NCBI GenBank assembly: GCA_900769075.1
Contig: CAAGFE010000098.1
Coordinates: forward strand, 1-24,250
Direction: 5' to 3'
Origin: Clostridia bacterium
GTDB taxonomy: Bacteria; Bacillota; Clostridia; Christensenellales; Aristaeellaceae
Length of the DNA stretch: 24,250 bases
Of this stretch, positions 1 through 7,698 are shown in pieces. Under the pieces are notes generated by a model. That model was not told the origin of the DNA. It saw only the letters and a program-made list of their open reading frames with translations, and made no database searches. Both the position numbers and the translations under genes were made by a program. Each line of letters opens with the position of its first letter. Position 1 is the first letter of the stretch.

Positions 1-138
1 CATTTTTCACGGCCGTCAGCTTTAGCTGACAGTGAAAAATGCCCGCTTCCGCAGAAGCGGAGGCCCCCTCCCTTATCGAAAAAGTGGCCGCAGCCACTTT
101 TTCGACGCTCTGAGCCGCCTTCTTTTGAGGAAGGCGGC
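1..138. repeat. Cluster of four consecutive hairpins
   Basis: Four inverted repeats lie end to end downstream of the esterase gene. Hairpin 1 pairs 1-10 with 32-41 and, inside it, 15-20 with 25-30. Hairpin 2 pairs 43-49 with 54-60 around the loop CGCA. Hairpin 3 pairs 76-88 with 93-105 around the same CGCA loop. Hairpin 4 pairs 114-122 with 130-138. All listed arms pair perfectly. Such dense hairpin arrays between genes often are dispersed palindromic repeats, but no second copy is present here, so the repeat nature is inferred. The left edge of the window may cut the element. Confidence 0.6.
76..105. terminator. Bidirectional intrinsic terminator-like hairpin
   Basis: A perfect 13-base-pair stem (76-88 with 93-105) has a four-base loop. 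Its core GTGGC/GCCAC is followed by TTTTT on either strand, so it reads as a rho-independent terminator both ways. On the minus strand it lies 45 bases past the stop of the esterase gene and probably ends the operon that runs leftward from 4937. Confidence 0.6.
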
Positions 139-149
139 CTTATTCGATG

Positions 150-938
150 TTACATGACCGTGTTCAGGAATCGGGCGGCCATCTCCGTCCACTGGGCACA
201 TTCGGGAAGATTCTGCCCGGGGTCGGTACTGGTCAGCGGATTGCACAAGGCCAGGCCGTGTCCGCCCCTGGGAAAGATATGCACCTCGGTCATGACCCCG
301 GCGCGGCGCAGGGCGGAGGCCATCATCAGCGTGTTCTCCACCGGCACGGCGCCGTCCTCAAAGGTATGCCAGAGGAAGGTCGGCGGGGTCTGGGCAGTCA
401 CCTTGGTTTCCAGCGAATACGCCGTGTGAACCATCGGATCCTGGCAGCCGGTCAGGTTGTCAAAGCTGCCCCGGTGGGCAAATTCGCCGCCGGTAATCAC
501 GGGGTAGCACAGCACCATGGCGTTGGGTCTGGCTTCCTCAGGGGTGAGCCCCGCCTGGCCCATCAGCGCCGCGTCGTGCCAATACACGCCCAGGCTGCCC
601 GCCGCGTGTCCGCCGGCGGAGAAGCCCATCACGGCAATGGCGTTGGGGTCGGCGTGGATCTCCTGATGATGGGCGCGAACCCAGGCGACGGCATGGGCCA
701 CATCGTGCACCGGCGCGGGATGCACAGCCGGTGCCACCCGGTAATCCACCACGAAGCTGTGAAAGCCCATGGACGCAAACACCAGTGCGATCGGTTCCGC
801 CTCGCGGGCAGAACGGTAGGCATAGCCGCCGCCGGGACAAATCACAATGGACCGGCGAGGGAGCGTATTGTCCATCGCCGGGTCGGGAAGATAGGCCTGC
901 ATGGTGCAGGACGGAAGCTCAATGCGGGTGTACTGCAT
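150..938 (-). CDS. Alpha/beta hydrolase, acetyl-esterase/xylan-esterase-like
   Basis: A 262-residue cytoplasmic alpha/beta hydrolase with no signal peptide. The oxyanion-hole stretch is CPGGGY (residues 34-39), the nucleophile elbow is GFSAGGH with Ser107, and the likely acid and base are Asp195 (in FEDGAVPVEN) and His227 (in RGGHG). This layout fits the acetyl-esterase or BD-FAE-like group that deacetylates sugar esters; the substrate is not visible. A GGAGG site sits seven bases before the ATG. It is the last gene of a leftward run, 28 bases after the lipoprotein gene. Because that operon also holds a flippase, removal of acetyl groups from imported or envelope glycans is plausible but inferred. 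Confidence 0.85.
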   Translation of the reverse strand: MQYTRIELPSCTMQAYLPDPAMDNTLPRRSIVICPGGGYAYRSAREAEPIALVFASMGFHSFVVDYRVAPAVHPAPVHDVAHAVAWVRAHHQEIHADPNAIAVMGFSAGGHAAGSLGVYWHDAALMGQAGLTPEEARPNAMVLCYPVITGGEFAHRGSFDNLTGCQDPMVHTAYSLETKVTAQTPPTFLWHTFEDGAVPVENTLMMASALRRAGVMTEVHIFPRGGHGLALCNPLTSTDPGQNLPECAQWTEMAARFLNTVM

Positions 939-966
939 GACAATTCCTCCAATGTAGTGTTGGTGT

Positions 967-2277
967 TTACTTCACGCGGAAGGGATCCTCCAGCGTGCCG
1001 GAGCCATGGGTGAAGGTGATTTTCTCCAGGTCAAGGATGAGCATCGGGCGGATGCCGGGCACGGTGTCCTCCGCGGGGAGCGTCAGCACACCGGCAGCGC
1101 CGATGATGGGGTGCAGCCCGCTTTCCAGGCTGTCGCGCAGCCAGTAGAGGGCCGCGTTTTCTTCCGCGGAGACCCCCTGGGCCAGGGCATAGGGCGTTGC
1201 GGGGCAGGTCAGATCGGCCATGCCGGCCAGATCAGCCATGGAAGGCAGCGTCATCTCCCCCACGCATGCCCTTTCCTCCTCCGTGAAGGTCAGCGCAGCA
1301 GGGCTTGCCTCAGCGGCTGCGTCCAGCACCGAGGCGGACAGCAGCGTCAGCCTGGTGCCCTCCGCCTTGATGACCTGCCAGCGCACCGCGTGCTCCTCGC
1401 CGCTTTCGGCGTAGGGGTACGCACCCAGCAGGATGGCGGGCTGCTCCAGGGTCAGCAGCTCCAGGCTCCTGCCGTAGCGGGCCGTCAGCTCGGCGATGCG
1501 TGCCTTGGCGATGTCGTCCTCGCCCAGTTCGGTATAGGCCTGGATGAGATCGGGCGCGGTTGCCAGCGTCACAGCGGCGTACCGCTTGTCCAGCCCAGCA
1601 TGGATTTCCGCCAGGATCTCCTCCGCCCGCTTGGCAGCGCCCAGGGTTTCGCCCAGGGCGGTGAAGGCCGCCCGCGCAGCCAGCAGATCACCGGATTCCG
1701 CCAGCTCCTGCGCAGCGTTGTAGGCCGCCTTGTTCAGCGCGGTGGTGCAGTTCTCCGCCAAGGAAGCGCTGGCGCCATAGCCATCCAGGGACAGGAAGAG
1801 CTCGCGGGCTGCCTCGTATTCGCCCTTGGACATCAGGGCGCGGCCTTCCTTGATGGCGGCCTCGGGGATGGCCTTCTTCAGGCGCTGCGCATCCAGATTC
1901 GCGTCGGCGAAGGTCCCCAGCTGCGCATACAGGCCCAGGGCTGCCTCCAGATCCTTGGCTTCCTCCGCGTCCACCGCGTCCAGGTAGGTCAGGTAGCGGC
2001 TGCTGCTCTTGAAGGGATCAATGGCCTCCAGGTTGGCCCGGGCCAGCTCGTATTCTTCCTCCTCGATGGCTTGCAGCGCGGCGGCATACAGCGTGTATTC
2101 CGCAGAATCCTCATACTCGCCCAGCTGCGAGAACAGCTCGGCGGCGTATTCGTAATCGCCGCAGCCCAGGTACAGCTGCGCCTCCTGGTAATACTTGCCG
2201 ATGTCGGAGCTGACACAGGCGGTCAGGGACAGGGCCATGCAGAGCAGCACGGCCAGCAGGGACATTTTTTTCATCAT
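967..2277 (-). CDS. Lipoprotein with TPR-like repeats and a DUF6273-like C-terminus
   Basis: A 436-residue predicted lipoprotein. The signal peptide ends in the lipobox LTAC, giving lipidated Cys21 and an outer-membrane-leaflet anchor on the cell surface. Residues 25-270 are Ala/Glu-rich helical repeats of about 35-40 residues with YEYAAELFSQLGEYEDS-type units, resembling tetratricopeptide repeats. Residues 280-436 resemble the DUF6273 domain: a WQVI segment, LLSASVLD, YWLRDS and a closing GIRPMLILDL. The function of that domain is unknown; the repeats suggest a scaffold for other surface proteins or glycans. A GGGAGG site precedes the ATG. It lies 54 bases after the flippase gene and 28 before the esterase gene, so cotranscription is likely. 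Confidence 0.8.
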   Translation of the reverse strand: MMKKMSLLAVLLCMALSLTACVSSDIGKYYQEAQLYLGCGDYEYAAELFSQLGEYEDSAEYTLYAAALQAIEEEEYELARANLEAIDPFKSSSRYLTYLDAVDAEEAKDLEAALGLYAQLGTFADANLDAQRLKKAIPEAAIKEGRALMSKGEYEAARELFLSLDGYGASASLAENCTTALNKAAYNAAQELAESGDLLAARAAFTALGETLGAAKRAEEILAEIHAGLDKRYAAVTLATAPDLIQAYTELGEDDIAKARIAELTARYGRSLELLTLEQPAILLGAYPYAESGEEHAVRWQVIKAEGTRLTLLSASVLDAAAEASPAALTFTEEERACVGEMTLPSMADLAGMADLTCPATPYALAQGVSAEENAALYWLRDSLESGLHPIIGAAGVLTLPAEDTVPGIRPMLILDLEKITFTHGSGTLEDPFRVK

Positions 2278-2331
2278 GCTTTACCTCCCAGCATTGGTTG
2301 CTGAAGGTAGCATGCGCCGGATGAAGGCGAA

Positions 2332-3771
2332 TTATTTGTCGGCCTTTGCTTTTTTGCGCAGAATGCCCAGGATGTGCCCCTTGCCGCTCAGCTTCCACCA
2401 GATCAGGCAGAGCAGGCCATATACGGCACCGCCCACCGCGCATTCCACCGCCAGGCCCAGCCAGCCGCCGATGGGCAGCCGTGCCGCCAGGCGGACGGTC
2501 AGCGCCATCACCAGGCCGATCGCCGAATAGGTCAGCACATATTGCATGTACCGCCGATAGGGCAGCTCCCTGCGCAGGATGATGAACTGCACCACCGGCA
2601 CGGACAATTCCGCCGCCACGGTGGCCACGACGGCGCCCATCGCGCCATAGGGCGGAATCAGCAGCGCGTTGAGCGCCACATTCACCGCCGCGCCGGTCAG
2701 CACGGATTTGACGAAGATGCCGTCCCGCTTTTGCGGCAGTACCCATTGGGTGCGGATCACATTGGCAAAGCCGATGGTCAGCAGCGTCATGGACAGGGGG
2801 ATCATCAGCAGGCCGGATTGGGCAAACGCCGCGCCGTAGAACAGGGGCGCGAACTCCGCCGCGACGCTCGCCAGCCCGAAGCCCAGCGCACAGACCATGC
2901 ACATCACCAGCTCCATGGACGCATCCATGTGCCTGCGCACGTCCGCCATGCAGCCCTGGGCGGTCATGTGGCTGACCTTGGGCAGCATCACCGTGCCGAT
3001 GGCGGAAATGAAGCCTGCCAGGCAGAGGATGATTTTCTCGGCGTTTTCGTACAGACCGGTCTGGGCCATGTCCGCCAGCGCGCCGATCATCACCTTGTCC
3101 ATCTGGCGGTACACGCTCACCGCGATGACCGAAACGGACAGCAAGGCGCAGGGCTTCAGATGGGCCAAGGCTTCCTTCCAGGAGACGGAAACGAATTTCA
3201 CCCGACCCCGCAGGGACACAAAGCAGCTCACACAGCCCAGGAAGGTGGACAGCGACCACACAAAGGCGTAGATCCACAGATCCTCCGGTTCGCGCACAAA
3301 GATAAAGACCGCTGCCGCCGCCAACAGCTTGACCGCCGTGTTGCGCAGGGCGATGGGCTTGAACTGATCCAGGCCCATCAGGCACCAGTCCACGTTGACC
3401 AGACAGGCAGCGCTCATCAGCGTCAGGTGGAAGGCAATCTGCTTCTCCGGCCCCGCCACGAAGGCCACATAGCCGCACCAAACCAGCAGCGTCAGCCCGG
3501 CGACGAGCAGCTGCATCCGCCAGATGGCCGAGAAGGTGCGGTTGAGGGCGGGCGGATCGTCCCTGACCTGGGCGATGGCGCGGGGGCCGTAGTTCTCCAG
3601 GCCCAGCAGGCCCACCAGGCAGAAGGCATAGCTGATCGCCCAGGCATAGCCGTACAGCCCCACGCCCTCCGTCCCCACCGCCCGGGACAGCCAAGGCGCC
3701 GTCACCAGGGGCAGCAGCATCGAAAACAGGCGGTAGGCCATGTTGTAGAGGGTATTCTTTCGGGTGGACAT
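2332..3771 (-). CDS. Oligosaccharide flippase (Wzx/MATE-like, MOP superfamily)
   Basis: A 479-residue integral membrane protein with about 12-14 hydrophobic segments across its full length. The N-terminal TAPWLSRAVGTEGVGLYGYA stretch is typical of Wzx/RfbX-type lipid-linked oligosaccharide flippases. An in-frame ATG exists at 3822 but has no ribosome binding site and overlaps the preceding gene; the ATG at 3771 has AGGAGA nine bases upstream and gives the usual N-terminus just before the first membrane helix, so I chose it. It follows the secreted protein at 3819-4937 by 47 bases. No glycosyltransferase or polymerase sits beside it, so its glycan substrate must be made elsewhere, or the protein has another cargo. 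Confidence 0.85.
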   Translation of the reverse strand: MSTRKNTLYNMAYRLFSMLLPLVTAPWLSRAVGTEGVGLYGYAWAISYAFCLVGLLGLENYGPRAIAQVRDDPPALNRTFSAIWRMQLLVAGLTLLVWCGYVAFVAGPEKQIAFHLTLMSAACLVNVDWCLMGLDQFKPIALRNTAVKLLAAAAVFIFVREPEDLWIYAFVWSLSTFLGCVSCFVSLRGRVKFVSVSWKEALAHLKPCALLSVSVIAVSVYRQMDKVMIGALADMAQTGLYENAEKIILCLAGFISAIGTVMLPKVSHMTAQGCMADVRRHMDASMELVMCMVCALGFGLASVAAEFAPLFYGAAFAQSGLLMIPLSMTLLTIGFANVIRTQWVLPQKRDGIFVKSVLTGAAVNVALNALLIPPYGAMGAVVATVAAELSVPVVQFIILRRELPYRRYMQYVLTYSAIGLVMALTVRLAARLPIGGWLGLAVECAVGGAVYGLLCLIWWKLSGKGHILGILRKKAKADK

Positions 3772-3818
3772 AGGGAATCTCCTGTGCAAAAAATATGCGC
3801 AACAAAAATCAACAATGC

Positions 3819-4937
3819 TCATTGCAGGGCCGGATGATCAAGCTCGATATACTGGTAGGGCTGCAGCTTATTGGGCTGGCAGAAGAGTGAGCCGCCATTC
3901 CAGATGCTCATGTACAGATCGTGGCCCAAGTCCAAGATTTCATCGGTATTGTCATTTGCCGTGATCAGCGGCGTGAGCTGCATGGTGGCGACGTTGAGCG
4001 TGCAGAGCCAACCCAATTGGTGCAAGGAAAGCAGATAATTGCCATTTTCCATCATACCCAGAGGGAAGAAACCGGGGAACCTATTACTCGTTTTTGCATT
4101 TTCGGGCGTCAGGCTGACGTAGAACTGCGTGGACGTCAGGCGCTCAATCGTTTTTTCTTTCGTATCAGCCTGCTCAATGGTCAACTCCGGCAGCTGCATT
4201 CGCATGATCATGTACGGATTGAACCAGGACCAAGTCAGCATACTGTTTCTTGCAGCAAGACCAGTACCGGACGCTTCGTCATAATACAGGTTTTCATAGG
4301 CATATTGACAAGCCAAACGGTGCGTCTCATTACCTTGGGCATCCAGCCAAAGCAGCGCATAACCGTCCTCAACCCGGGCACTGAGCAGAACACCATTTTC
4401 CAGCGGACAAGCAGCATAGATGTCCAGCCCCTCTGGAATCGGCTGCTCCGTCACCGCGCCGCTCTCGCCGTCCAAAATCGCGATGCGGTTTCCCTTGCCG
4501 CCAAGCGCAGCCCGCGAGCCGCAGATGCTGCTGGGGTCATAGGGTAACAGAGCAGCTTCTCCGCTGGCCAGGTTGACAAACCACCTGAGTCCAGTCCCGA
4601 GATATATGTCTTTATCCATGATCATCACAGTATTGCCGCAAACCTGAGTGTGGCCGTAGCGTGGATGACGACAACGTTCAAAATACGTGTCGGCATTCTC
4701 AGGCGCCTGCTCGTCCAGCCCGGTGGGAACGATGGACGAAACCGTGCCATCCGCATGGCGAATGTACAGGCGGCAATAATCAGACTTTCCCGGCAGAGGC
4801 TCCGCCATGAGGCAATGCTGACCGTCCAGGCTGAAAGCGAAGCAATACGCTTCGCTGAGGCTCTTGACAAAAACATCAGCCGATGCAATCGTGCAGAACA
4901 TGGCCATCAGCAGAACAAAGGATATGAAACGTTTCAT
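3819..4937 (-). CDS. Secreted protein of unknown function, possibly beta-propeller
   Basis: A 372-residue protein with a signal peptide (MKRF start, cleavage likely after ASA near residue 20). I do not recognise the family. The mature part is rich in beta-strand-like segments with repeats of the kind DGxxxL and GxxxLL, such as CLMAEPL, NRIAILDGESGAV and NYLLSLHQLGW, which suggests a WD-like or six-bladed propeller. A GTG lies three codons upstream, but AGGAGG is eight bases before the ATG at 4937 and overlaps the GTG, which decides the start. Base composition is near 50 percent GC in sampled stretches, visibly lower than neighbouring genes. It is the first gene after a good promoter and likely leads the operon down to 150. 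Confidence 0.7.
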   Translation of the reverse strand: MKRFISFVLLMAMFCTIASADVFVKSLSEAYCFAFSLDGQHCLMAEPLPGKSDYCRLYIRHADGTVSSIVPTGLDEQAPENADTYFERCRHPRYGHTQVCGNTVMIMDKDIYLGTGLRWFVNLASGEAALLPYDPSSICGSRAALGGKGNRIAILDGESGAVTEQPIPEGLDIYAACPLENGVLLSARVEDGYALLWLDAQGNETHRLACQYAYENLYYDEASGTGLAARNSMLTWSWFNPYMIMRMQLPELTIEQADTKEKTIERLTSTQFYVSLTPENAKTSNRFPGFFPLGMMENGNYLLSLHQLGWLCTLNVATMQLTPLITANDNTDEILDLGHDLYMSIWNGGSLFCQPNKLQPYQYIELDHPALQ

Positions 4938-4963
4938 AAAAGGCACCTCCTGCGCGTTCTTGT

Positions 4964-4992
4964 ATTATAGCACGTTAAACCGCGGGATGCAA
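4964..4992 (-). promoter_or_regulatory. Promoter of the leftward envelope operon
   Basis: On the minus strand TTGCAT (4987-4992) is followed after 17 bases by TATAAT (4964-4969), a near-consensus sigma-A promoter. The -10 lies about 26 bases before the start codon at 4937. Confidence 0.8.
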
Positions 4993-5007
4993 GAAATCAG
5001 CCAACAG

Positions 5008-5034
5008 AAAACCGACGCGCATACAGCGCGTCGG
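5008..5034 (-). terminator. Intrinsic terminator of gpmI
   Basis: A perfect nine-base-pair stem (5012-5020 with 5026-5034) with a five-base loop is followed on the minus strand by TTTTCTG. It begins 11 bases past the gpmI stop and isolates gpmI from the envelope operon promoter just downstream. Confidence 0.85.
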
Positions 5035-5045
5035 CCATGGTGTCA

Positions 5046-6629
5046 TTACTTCTTCAGCATGGATTCTTCCCAGCTGGCGAAGGGCTCGATGCCCATCAGG
5101 TCCACGATGGTTGGCGCGACGTTCGCCAGGCCGAAGCCATTGCCTTCCTTCAGCTCGTGACGGCCGTTGGGATCGTACACGATGAAGGGCACAGGATTCA
5201 GGCTGTGGGCGGTGCGGGGCGCGATGCCGCCCTTCTTGTTCTTCTCCAGCATCTGGTCGGCATTGCCGTGGTCGGCGGTCACGCACAGGATCGCGCCAGC
5301 CTCGTCCACCGCCTTCTTGATGCGGGCCAGGCACAGGTCAACGGTTTCCACGGCGATCTCAGTGGCCAGGCAGTTGCCGGTGTGGCCGACCATATCGCCG
5401 TTGGGGAAGTTGCAGCGGATAAAGCCGTACTTGCCGCTCTCCAGGGCAGCGATCACCAGGTCGGTCACCTCGGTGGCCTTCATCCAGGGGCACTCGTCGA
5501 AGGAGCGCACGTCGGAGGGCACTTCCTCCCAGGTTTCCAGCTCCTCGGAGAACTTTTCGGAGCGGTTGCCGTTCCAGAAGTAGGTCACATGCCCGTACTT
5601 CTGGGTTTCAGAGCAGGCGTACTCATTCACGCCGGCCTTCACCAGCAGCTCGGTCAGGGTATCCTTGATCTCCGGCGGATTGACCAGGAACTTGTTGGGG
5701 ATGTTCAGATCGCCGTCGTACTGGAGCATGCCGGCGTACTTCACCTGGGGCACCACGCCGCGGTCGAACTTGTCGAAGGAGGCGTCGCCGTCGAAGGCCA
5801 TGGAAATTTCCTGGGCACGGTCGCCGCGGAAGTTGAACAGGATCACGCTGTCGCCGTCGGCCATCCTGCCCACAGGCTGACCGTCCCTGACGATGACGAA
5901 GGCGGGCAGGTCCTGGTCGATCGCGCCGGTTTCGGCACGGTAGGTTTCGATGGCCTCGGCGGCGGAGGCGAAGGGACGGCCCTCCCCGTGGACGTGGACA
6001 TTCCAGCCGGCCTCGACCATCGCCCAGTTGGCCTGGTAGCGATCCATGGTGATCTTCATGCGGCCGCCGCCGGAAGCGATGCAGCCGTCGAAATCAGCGT
6101 CATTCAGGGAAGCCAGCACATCCTCCAGCTGCTGGACGTACTCCAGCGCGGAGGTGGCGGGCACATCGCGGCCGTCCAGCAGGATGTGGCAGCGGACGCG
6201 CTTCACGCCTTCCGCCTTGGCCTGCTTCAGCATCGCAATCAGGTGGGAGATGTTGGAGTGCACATTGCCGTCGGACAGCAGGCCGATGAAGTGCAGGGTG
6301 GAACCGTTGGCCTTCACCTGACCGACCAGCTCCTGCCAGGTTTCGGACGCATAGATCTTGCCGGACTCGATGGATTCGTTGACCAGCTTCGCGCCCTGGG
6401 AATACACCTGACCGCAGCCCAGCGCATTGTGGCCAACCTCGGAATTGCCCATGTCGTCATCCGAGGGCAGGCCGACTGCGGCGCCGTGGGCCTTGATGAC
6501 CTGCCAGGGATGGTTGGCCTTCAGCTCATCCAGGGTGGGGGTGGTCGCAGCTTTCACCATATTGCCGAGGGTTTCGGGAGTTTCACCCACGCCGTCCATG
6601 ACGACGAGGACAACGGGCTTGTTATTCAT
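5046..6629 (-). CDS. gpmI: 2,3-bisphosphoglycerate-independent phosphoglycerate mutase
   Basis: This glycolytic enzyme interconverts 3- and 2-phosphoglycerate using two manganese ions. At 527 residues it has the usual family length. Visible motifs are the metal-binding VMDGVG (Asp12), the phosphoserine motif GNSEVGH with Ser63, LLSDGNVHS, the RDVPATSALEY stretch, and TADHGNADQM near residue 455. The frame stays open to 6773, but the ATG at 6629 has AGGAGG eight bases upstream and starts exactly at the conserved MNNKPVVLVVMDG, so the upstream extension is not coding. It is a single-gene unit with its own promoter and terminator, as suits a constitutive central-metabolism gene. Confidence 0.97.
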   Translation of the reverse strand: MNNKPVVLVVMDGVGETPETLGNMVKAATTPTLDELKANHPWQVIKAHGAAVGLPSDDDMGNSEVGHNALGCGQVYSQGAKLVNESIESGKIYASETWQELVGQVKANGSTLHFIGLLSDGNVHSNISHLIAMLKQAKAEGVKRVRCHILLDGRDVPATSALEYVQQLEDVLASLNDADFDGCIASGGGRMKITMDRYQANWAMVEAGWNVHVHGEGRPFASAAEAIETYRAETGAIDQDLPAFVIVRDGQPVGRMADGDSVILFNFRGDRAQEISMAFDGDASFDKFDRGVVPQVKYAGMLQYDGDLNIPNKFLVNPPEIKDTLTELLVKAGVNEYACSETQKYGHVTYFWNGNRSEKFSEELETWEEVPSDVRSFDECPWMKATEVTDLVIAALESGKYGFIRCNFPNGDMVGHTGNCLATEIAVETVDLCLARIKKAVDEAGAILCVTADHGNADQMLEKNKKGGIAPRTAHSLNPVPFIVYDPNGRHELKEGNGFGLANVAPTIVDLMGIEPFASWEESMLKK

Positions 6630-6690
6630 GGGGGATGCCTCCTCATATGTTAAGTAGTGTTTTATCAAGGGATAACCCATATCGAGCCAT

Positions 6691-6724
6691 ATTATAGAAT
6701 ACTTGATTTTCCCCGGAATGTCAA
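6691..6724 (-). promoter_or_regulatory. Promoter of gpmI
   Basis: On the minus strand TTGACA (6719-6724) is followed after 17 bases by TATTCT (6696-6701). A TATAAT (6691-6696) overlaps the end of that -10 but would need a 22-base spacer. The start codon is about 62-67 bases downstream, leaving a short leader with AGGAGG. Confidence 0.75.
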
Positions 6725-6750
6725 GGAATTGACGATGTGTGACGCGAATT

Positions 6751-7506
6751 TTATCGTATCGGATTCCAAGCAAATGAACTGCTGAGAATGGTCACATTCA
6801 GCGCCTCATCAACACTGACACGGTATATGAGGGTATACAGCGGAGCATTTTCTTCCCACACTCGCTTGTAAGAAAAAGTGACAGTCGCTTCACCAGGGGT
6901 GAGACCAGTCAGGGCGATGCGAGCCTTGTCACCACCGCCAACGGGAGCAATGCTATCCTGAATGTGATAGTTCGCGTCCGCTACATACTTTCTTGTGACG
7001 CTGACGACAGCCTCATGATCAATCTCCCAACTCCAATCGTATCCGGTAGTCCGGTTACACTCCAGCACCAGCACCGGCGACAGCAGCGCTTCTTCGTCTG
7101 CAAGCGAGATGATATTGGCGGCAACCGATCCAGCTTTGATGCATGTGCCGCCCTTACCATCATGACCGGTATACCGAATCAGGAAGATCACCCGGCCCGC
7201 ATCAATCTGTTCCTGCGTGACGAACCAGGTGCCCGTCCATTCCAAACGCTCACCTGCTTTCAACGTCGGCATACCGAATTCGTCGATCATCTTCCCATTG
7301 GGCCAGTACAGGGCCAGCGGGCCCGGCCTGTCCTCATCGGAAAGGTTGTAAACAGTGATGCTCACTGCTACCTCCTTCGGGCCGGTGAACTCCGTTTGCG
7401 ACAGATACACACGCATGTCCAACGGCTCGAAGACGATCATGTCCTCTGCACAGGCAGAACAATCCATCAATAGCATCACCAACAGGCAAATCAGCATTTT
7501 CTTCAT
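6751..7506 (-). CDS. Secreted protein with C-terminal chagasin-like (I42) inhibitor domain
   Basis: A 251-residue exported protein; the signal peptide probably ends at ACA-ED (residue 20). Residues about 25-115 form a beta-rich domain with YNLSDEDRPGPLALYWPNG, reminiscent of immunoglobulin-like stalk domains. Residues about 145-235 carry the three loop signatures of chagasin cysteine-protease inhibitors in order: NRTTGYDW (family NPTTGY), a Gly-rich GGGDKARIALTGLTPG, and RVWE (family RPWE). The family blocks papain-type proteases with these loops. A TTG two codons upstream is in frame, but AGGAGA seven bases before the ATG at 7506 supports the ATG. Base composition is lower in GC than neighbouring dnaE. 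Target protease is unknown. Confidence 0.75.
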   Translation of the reverse strand: MKKMLICLLVMLLMDCSACAEDMIVFEPLDMRVYLSQTEFTGPKEVAVSITVYNLSDEDRPGPLALYWPNGKMIDEFGMPTLKAGERLEWTGTWFVTQEQIDAGRVIFLIRYTGHDGKGGTCIKAGSVAANIISLADEEALLSPVLVLECNRTTGYDWSWEIDHEAVVSVTRKYVADANYHIQDSIAPVGGGDKARIALTGLTPGEATVTFSYKRVWEENAPLYTLIYRVSVDEALNVTILSSSFAWNPIR

Positions 7507-7526
7507 ATGCAACTCTCCTTGTCCCC

Positions 7527-7556
7527 ATTATAGGCCGGCTCTTCCACCCCCGTCAA
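7527..7556 (-). promoter_or_regulatory. Promoter of the chagasin-like gene
   Basis: On the minus strand TTGACG (7551-7556) is followed after 18 bases by TATAAT (7527-7532), about 20 bases before the start codon at 7506. It diverges from the dnaE promoter. Confidence 0.75.
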
Positions 7557-7638
7557 GGCAAGGCGGAAGAATTTACAATCCGCAGCAAAGGACGGGTGAT
7601 CCATGCTCGCCCCTACGATTCCCGCATAACAAAATTCC

Positions 7639-7667
7639 TTGCTCCCTCCCCCATTGTGTGCTATAAT
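7639..7667 (+). promoter_or_regulatory. Promoter of the dnaE operon
   Basis: TTGCTC (7639-7644) is followed after 17 bases by TATAAT (7662-7667). The start codon of dnaE at 7699 is 31 bases past the -10, with AGGAGG between. Confidence 0.75.
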
Positions 7668-7698
7668 ACAAGTTACCTTTTATACAGGAGGCCCCACC

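Noticed and set aside
1006..2304. Long plus-strand open frame of 432 codons opposite the lipoprotein gene
   Set aside because: It mirrors a well-supported minus-strand gene with a lipobox and ribosome binding site; its protein is Gly/Gln/Arg-rich, typical of a GC-rich shadow frame.
2111..3805. Alternative 564-codon frame overlapping the flippase
   Set aside because: It overlaps two real genes on the same strand, lacks membrane segments or motifs and has no ribosome binding site at its start.
3772..3822. Upstream in-frame ATG giving a 17-residue longer flippase
   Set aside because: No ribosome binding site and overlap with the previous gene; AGGAGA precedes the inner ATG at 3771.
6630..6773. 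48-residue N-terminal extension of gpmI
   Set aside because: It spans the promoter and ribosome binding site and precedes the conserved start of the enzyme.
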